From contig NW_026516205.1 in assembly GCF_025602895.1 (NCBI RefSeq), positions 124,001 to 188,000 on the forward strand: a stretch of 64,000 nt of DNA, in the 5' to 3' direction. A model generated the notes under the pieces. It ran no database searches. It worked only from the letters and a program-made list of their open reading frames with translations, and was not told the DNA's origin. Of this stretch, positions 59,676-64,000 are shown piece by piece. Origin of the DNA: Polychytrium aggregatum. Its lineage: Eukaryota > Chytridiomycota > Chytridiomycetes > Polychytriales. How positions within the stretch are numbered: the stretch's first letter is position 1; each line of letters begins with the position of its first letter. The position numbers were made by a program, and so were the translations under genes.

Positions 59676-61159
59676 GTCCGGAACGAGCCTGTCCTCATGC
59701 TCCAAACGCCGCACCAAGATCGCAACCCATCCCATCTATCGCGTCCCTGCGCTGACCGCACATCCCGATGACGGGCTTCGAGCGGCTGTTGGACAGGAAC
59801 TCCTCCAGCGTTACTTTGGAGCTCTGGTGTCCCCAGATGGCGCCGCTTGGGGTGCGCCATGTGACAGAACGCGCGAAATATAGACCCGCTGAATGCGATG
59901 GTTTGCCAGGGAGTGGGAGTGGGATGAATGGAACCGATGCGTCCGGCCTTGCAGAGCGAGCCGATGAACCGTGTGGTGCGCCGACGATGCCCGTCGCAGA
60001 CAGAGATGCACGAGGAGTGGCTGTTGCCGTCATGCAAAAGACCACCACCACCCCCGCCGCAATCATGGTGACCCCCCATGCACAAGCATCGGCAAGGGGG
60101 TCGGCCAGGCAGGATGGTGCTGCGCGGCTGCGCATGCCCCAACGCGCCAGCCCGGCACGCAAAAGTCGCGCGCGGCTGTCGACCCGAGGCAGGACGCGCG
60201 ACCGGGGCGGGACCCCGCAGAGGCACGGCGAGTGGCTGGGGCGCGGTGGCACGGACGCGCAGGGACGCGGACCGGGCACAAGGCCGCGGGCTGCCACGTG
60301 CGAGCGGAGCGGCCAGCGGCGGGCGCGGTGGCGTGAGACACTGTGATGTGGAGTGAAGTGTTGTTGTGCCAGCCAGACAACAGCAGTTGATGTCATGCCG
60401 CGTGGATCCCAAACAGCGACAATCGCCGCTGCGGCCGCCCTGGCGCCACAGAACTGGTGCAGCCGCGGCAGCCAATCCGCGCAGCGCTCGCCCGACGCGC
60501 CGGGCACTTGGTGCGCCTGGCGGCAGCGGCAGAAGAGCGGCTCCTGGCCCGGCCGTCTGCGATCCTGCCATCGGTTCTACGATCGGCTCTGCCATCAGGC
60601 CTGCCATCAGGCCTGCCATCAGAGTCCTGGCATGCGCTCGCACCTCGCCCTCTTCGCCGCGGCATTGTTGTCGATGCCGTTGATTTGCGTCGCTTTCCCA
60701 CCGACGACCCCCACCGACGACCCCCACCGACCTCGCCAACAACCACGCACACGCCAGCGCACTGTTACCACGGCACGCAACAAGCAATACGCGGCCTGCC
60801 CGACACTGCCGCGTTCAACAGATATGCCTCCGCGCACGTTTTGTCGCCAGCCGTGTCGGCGCGTCGAGGCAGGGCCGCAAACAAAGCACCCGCCTCTGTG
60901 CGCGGATGACCGGCCTGCCATCCCGCCGGCCTTGGGCTGGCTGTCCGCAACCCGACCATCTCCAAGGCCATCGCGACAGGTCAAGAAAAAAAAATTGGCC
61001 TGGCCCTCGGCCATAAATACGGCCCCGCTCGCTCGCTTCCCCCGCTTACACCTCATTCGGATTCCCACCGATCTTCTGAACGCCGCCTCTTGCGCTCCGC
61101 ACTGTACTATATCGCACGCCTTGTATACTCTGTTCTTCCAGTGTACATACTTGATCGCC
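59676..61159. other. GC-rich spacer upstream of the secreted binding-protein-like gene
   Basis: Very GC- and CpG-rich at 60080-60340. Contains a GCCTGCCATCAG repeat (about 60588-60622) and a CACCGACGACCCC repeat (about 60696-60735). Several frames over 100 residues on both strands are Arg/Ala/Pro-biased and I regard them as non-coding. A TATA-like element is listed separately. Confidence 0.5.
61011..61020 (+). promoter_or_regulatory. TATA-like element of the binding-protein-like gene
   Basis: CCATAAATAC, about 140 bases upstream of the ATG at 61160, at the end of the GC-rich spacer and followed by a pyrimidine-rich tract. Confidence 0.5.
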
Positions 61160-62890
61160 ATGTCTGCCTACTCCAAGGTTCCTGAAGCTGCCACCATGCA
61201 TCCTCGCCAGTCTGCCCCTCTTTCTTTCGGTAAGGGCGGTTGTGCTGCTTTCGGGAGGGAGGGAGGGAGGAGGTCATTGATCGGTCTGCCTCGGTTGGCG
61301 ACGTTCCTTCGTCACAGGCGCTCTCTCGCCCAAGCCGCACTGCTAACGCATTGTGTTCCACCCTTTCCATCCCATCTCCGGCTTATCTTCTCGCCCAGCA
61401 GCTTCCCCCTCGCTCTTCAACAAGATCACCATGAGCGCCGCCTTGGTCTTTGCCTGCCTCGCCTCCAGCGCCGCTGCTGCCACCGCCCCCACCAGCAACC
61501 TCGACAGCTGCATCCCTACCGGCGGCTACGACGCCACCATTGATTACTTCCCCCAGAAGGCCACCAACTTTGTCAGTGAGTATCGTGTCCGACTCGCGTG
61601 GCCGTCTGGTCCTGGTCTGGCTCTTGTCATGGCTGCTCGCTCTCTCCTTTTCCCTCTCATAGCCTGCAGCAGGCTTGCAGACCAGCGCCTGATCCCATTC
61701 TCTCCTCCTCGTCCATAGATGACGGCAAGCAGAACCTGGCTATCCAGTACAACAACAGCTACAAGGTCATCACCAACAAGCTCAGCAACCAGGTTATCGT
61801 CCTCTACCAGTGCGGAGCCCCCAAGCCCACCGTTGCCGGTGCCAACCTGACCCTGCCTGTTCCCATCAGCTCGGTCGCCATCGATGACACCACCGTCACC
61901 ACCTTCCTCGAGCTTCTCGGCGAGCGCCCCGCCATCAAGTACTCGAGCAGTGCCGAGTACATCACCTCGCCCTGTCTCCAGGCCGAGCTCGCCTCGGGCT
62001 CCTTCCAGGCCACCTCCTCCCAGAACGCCACCCTCGCCGCCCAGGAGCTCAACTCGGTCAACGTTGCCTTTGAGTTCTCTACCGTCAACATGACCAACGC
62101 CGTCCTCTTCCCCGCCACCACCGACCCCGGAGCCGAGCACCGCCTCGAGTGGATCAACCTCGTTGGCGCTCTCTTCAACAAGGAGAACTCCTCCATGACC
62201 ATCGGCCAGCAGATCCTCAACAACTACAACTGCATCTCCACCGCTGCCGTCGCCGCCGGTGCCTCGAACTCTCCCAAGGTCGTCTTTGCCACCTACAGCC
62301 CCGTCAGCTCCTTCAGCCCCAACGCCACCTGGACCATCAACGCCCCCCAGTACATTCTCGACTACATCACCAAGGCCGGCGCTACCCCCGTTGCCAACGC
62401 CTCCAAGACCTTCTACAACCCCTCGGACTTCCTTGCCGCCGTTGCCGATGCCGATATCTTTGTCGACCAGACCTCGCCCGTCACCGTCAGCTCCTTCTAC
62501 CAGGCCTACGGTCTCAGCGCCTCCTCGACCCAGAAGTTCGTTGCCAACAAGAAGGTCTTTGCCCACGACAAGCGCGGCACCGCTGCTGGCGGCTCTGACT
62601 GGTTCGAGTCTGCCGTCGTTCTCCAGAACATGGTTCTCGGTGACGTCGCTGCCATCGCCCAGCCCAGCCTCTTCCCCAACGCCAACCTCTACTACTTCCG
62701 CAACATCTTCACCGACAACACCACCGTTGTCGCTGCCTCCAGCTGCCAGAACCCCCAGGCTGCCCTGACCCTCCCCACCGTCACTTGCCCCACTGCCACC
62801 TCTCCCACCGCTCGCAGCAACGCTGCCACCACCGGCTTCTCCCTCCTTGCCGGTGCCGTCGTTGCCGCCGCTGCTGCCCTCTTCTTCTAA
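61160..62890 (+). CDS. Secreted, GPI-anchored, periplasmic-binding-protein-like surface protein
   Basis: Main exons 61431-61575 and 61719-62890 encode 438 residues from ATG 61431: signal peptide MSAALVFACLASSAAAATAP, then a mature domain (GGYDATIDYFPQKATNFV, LAIQYNNSYKVITN, QVIVLYQCGAPKP, PVPISSVAIDDTTVTTFLEL, AVLFPATTDPGAEHRLEWIN, DADIFVDQTSPVTVSSFYQA, WFESAVVLQNMVLGDVAAI). A Ser/Thr/Ala tail and hydrophobic end (SLLAGAVVAAAAALFF) predict a GPI anchor. The alternation of strands with VAIDDTTVTTFLELLGER resembles the substrate-binding fold of iron/cobalamin-type (TroA-like) proteins; that is fold-level inference. An upstream exon 61160-61229, spliced at 61399, joins in frame and would add MSAYSKVPEAATMHPR-type sequence before the signal peptide; whether translation starts there or at 61431 is open. 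Confidence 0.82.
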
Positions 62891-63753
62891 GGAGAGACAG
62901 CAGATACCAAGCTGTGCCCGGGTATATCATCCGTGCTATTCCTCTCCCCTCTCTGCTTTCCGTGCCAACAAGCACGGCCAGCTTCATCGCCGCGCTCCTC
63001 CATCTCCCATTCTCACTTTCCGTCATTTGCGTCGTCGGGACATCATTGAAACACACCCAAATCACCGTGTCATATCCCCGATGTCAATCAATTACTTTTT
63101 CTTGTTCGTCGCGCTCTCCCCCTCAAAAGCGGGAAAGGGCAGTCTCCAATCAATATAAAACATGAATGACGGCTGCTCACAGAGCACCCCCCAGCAAAAC
63201 AATCCCTCCATCTCGGCCCGAGTGAGTCGGCAATATGTGGGAACTGAGCTTGAGACGACAGCGGACCCGTCCCTGGTGTCGCTTCGTCGTTGGTTGATTC
63301 CCTGTTGTGGCAGTCAACCTGCGTGCGCTCCATGCCCACAAGCGCATCGACCATCGACCATCGACCATCGACCATCGACCATCGACCATCGACCATCGAC
63401 CATTGGCCATCGAACCTCGATACAGCCTCGCTCTGATTCGCCAGAAAAAAAATGGCTCCCAACCGCCCACCCGCGGTGCCTTCAGGATGGGCCATACAAT
63501 CCCTGGTGCAGCTTCGGCGCCGCGGACAATCGCGACGGAGAGCTCTATTGTACGCCCCACCAGTGCTGGCGGGTCGCTAGCCAGCACACCCCATCCTTCA
63601 TCATTTGAGGGGAGCAGATCGGCTGGCGGATGTTGAGGAACGACAAAATAAAACAAAGTAAAGTAAACAATCAGGCAAGCAAAATGACAGGAGCGTTGTT
63701 GAGAGGAGAGGAGGGGAGGATTGTGTTCGAATGGCTCGTAGCCGCGATGGAGA
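62891..63753. other. Spacer between convergent binding-protein-like gene and a partial gene
   Basis: 3' flanks of both, with a heptamer repeat. AT-richer than the surroundings near 63630-63690 (AAAATAAAACAAAG). No further gene seen. Confidence 0.5.
63345..63400. repeat. CATCGAC heptamer repeat, eight units
   Basis: Eight perfect 7-base units, then a diverged CATTGGC. Confidence 0.95.
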
Positions 63754-64000
63754 CTATCCCTCTTCGCCATCGGGATGGTCGGTCATCAGCCCCTCGCGCT
63801 TCCATCCATGGATCTGCCGATGATGAGACAAGTTAAAATCGGACACGAAGCAGGCCGCACCGAGGCAAGCGGCACGTTGGACGCGAGTGATACCCTTGGC
63901 GATGTTGCCCCAGGGACAGCATACGAGTCATTTGCAGCAACATCCGTCGACATATTCCTTACCAGGACGGCAGTGATGAAATTCAAAGGCACCGGCCGGG
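63754..64000 (-). CDS. Possible 3' end of an unidentified gene (partial)
   Basis: An open minus-strand frame reads GITRVQRAACLGAACFVSDF, NLSHHRQIHGWKREGLMTDH and ends PDGEEG with the TAG at 63756-63754. A GTAAGG donor on the minus strand near 63961 and an AAG acceptor at 63895 are in phase with an upstream piece (PVPLNFITAVL) at the window edge. I recognise no family. The rest of the gene lies outside the window. Confidence 0.35.

Noticed and set aside
61544-62566. 340-codon Gly-rich minus-strand frame
   Set aside because: Mirror of the Thr/Ala-rich GPI-anchored protein; glycine and valine richness follows from codon complementarity.

Overview
This window is nuclear DNA of an early-diverging, flagellated fungus, most likely a chytrid. 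The genes are fungal: ERG19, the fused ADE5,7, KRI1, Nup192/205, an ECM3-type carrier and GPI-anchored wall proteins. They carry many short introns with GTRNGT donors and a few GC-AG introns. Two genes belong only in an organism with a motile cilium: a Tctex1-type dynein light chain (DYNLT2B/TCTEX1D2) and calaxin/EFCAB1. An MCU calcium channel and the tail of a Fanzor RNA-guided nuclease also fit a chytrid. DNA is GC-rich, strands alternate freely, and I see no operon logic, rRNA, CRISPR array, retroelement or viral fossil.

Layout. 0-5.5 kb: Fanzor C-terminus (cut by the window edge), ECM3-like auxin-efflux-family carrier (-), methionine sulfoxide reductase B (-). 6-13.5 kb: heterotrimeric G-protein gamma subunit (+), active myotubularin phosphatase (+). 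14-21.2 kb: nucleoporin Nup192/205 (-). 21.8-27.2 kb: DYNLT2B (+), RNA polymerase subunit RPB8 (-), a 59-residue single-pass membrane protein (+), a Ser/Thr/Pro-rich GPI protein (-). 28.4-33.4 kb: MCU (-) and calaxin (+). 33.7-40.2 kb: a large receptor (-) with a PBP1/ANF-type ligand-binding ectodomain, a Cys-rich module and many membrane segments. 40.7-54.3 kb: ERG19 (+), F-box protein (-), ABCD4-type transporter (-), KRI1 (-), RING/LON-domain E3 (-), glutaredoxin (-). 55.3-64 kb: ADE5,7 (+), a secreted GPI-anchored binding-protein-like gene (+), and the end of an unidentified gene (-).

How they fit. Most are housekeeping genes: mevalonate and purine synthesis, ribosome biogenesis, nuclear pore, RNA polymerase and redox repair. 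A second theme is zoospore sensing and motility: receptor, G gamma, mitochondrial calcium uptake, calaxin and the ciliary dynein light chain. The ABCD4 homolog (cobalamin export from lysosomes in animals) and the secreted binding-protein-like gene may hint at cobalamin or metal handling; that is inference.

Exon models were built by hand from reading frame, splice-site consensus and family alignment from memory. Where exon phases add up and the protein length matches the family (G gamma, RPB8, MCU, DYNLT2B, ABCD4, myotubularin, ECM3-like) I am confident. The receptor, the MsrB middle exon and the calaxin 3' end are less certain.
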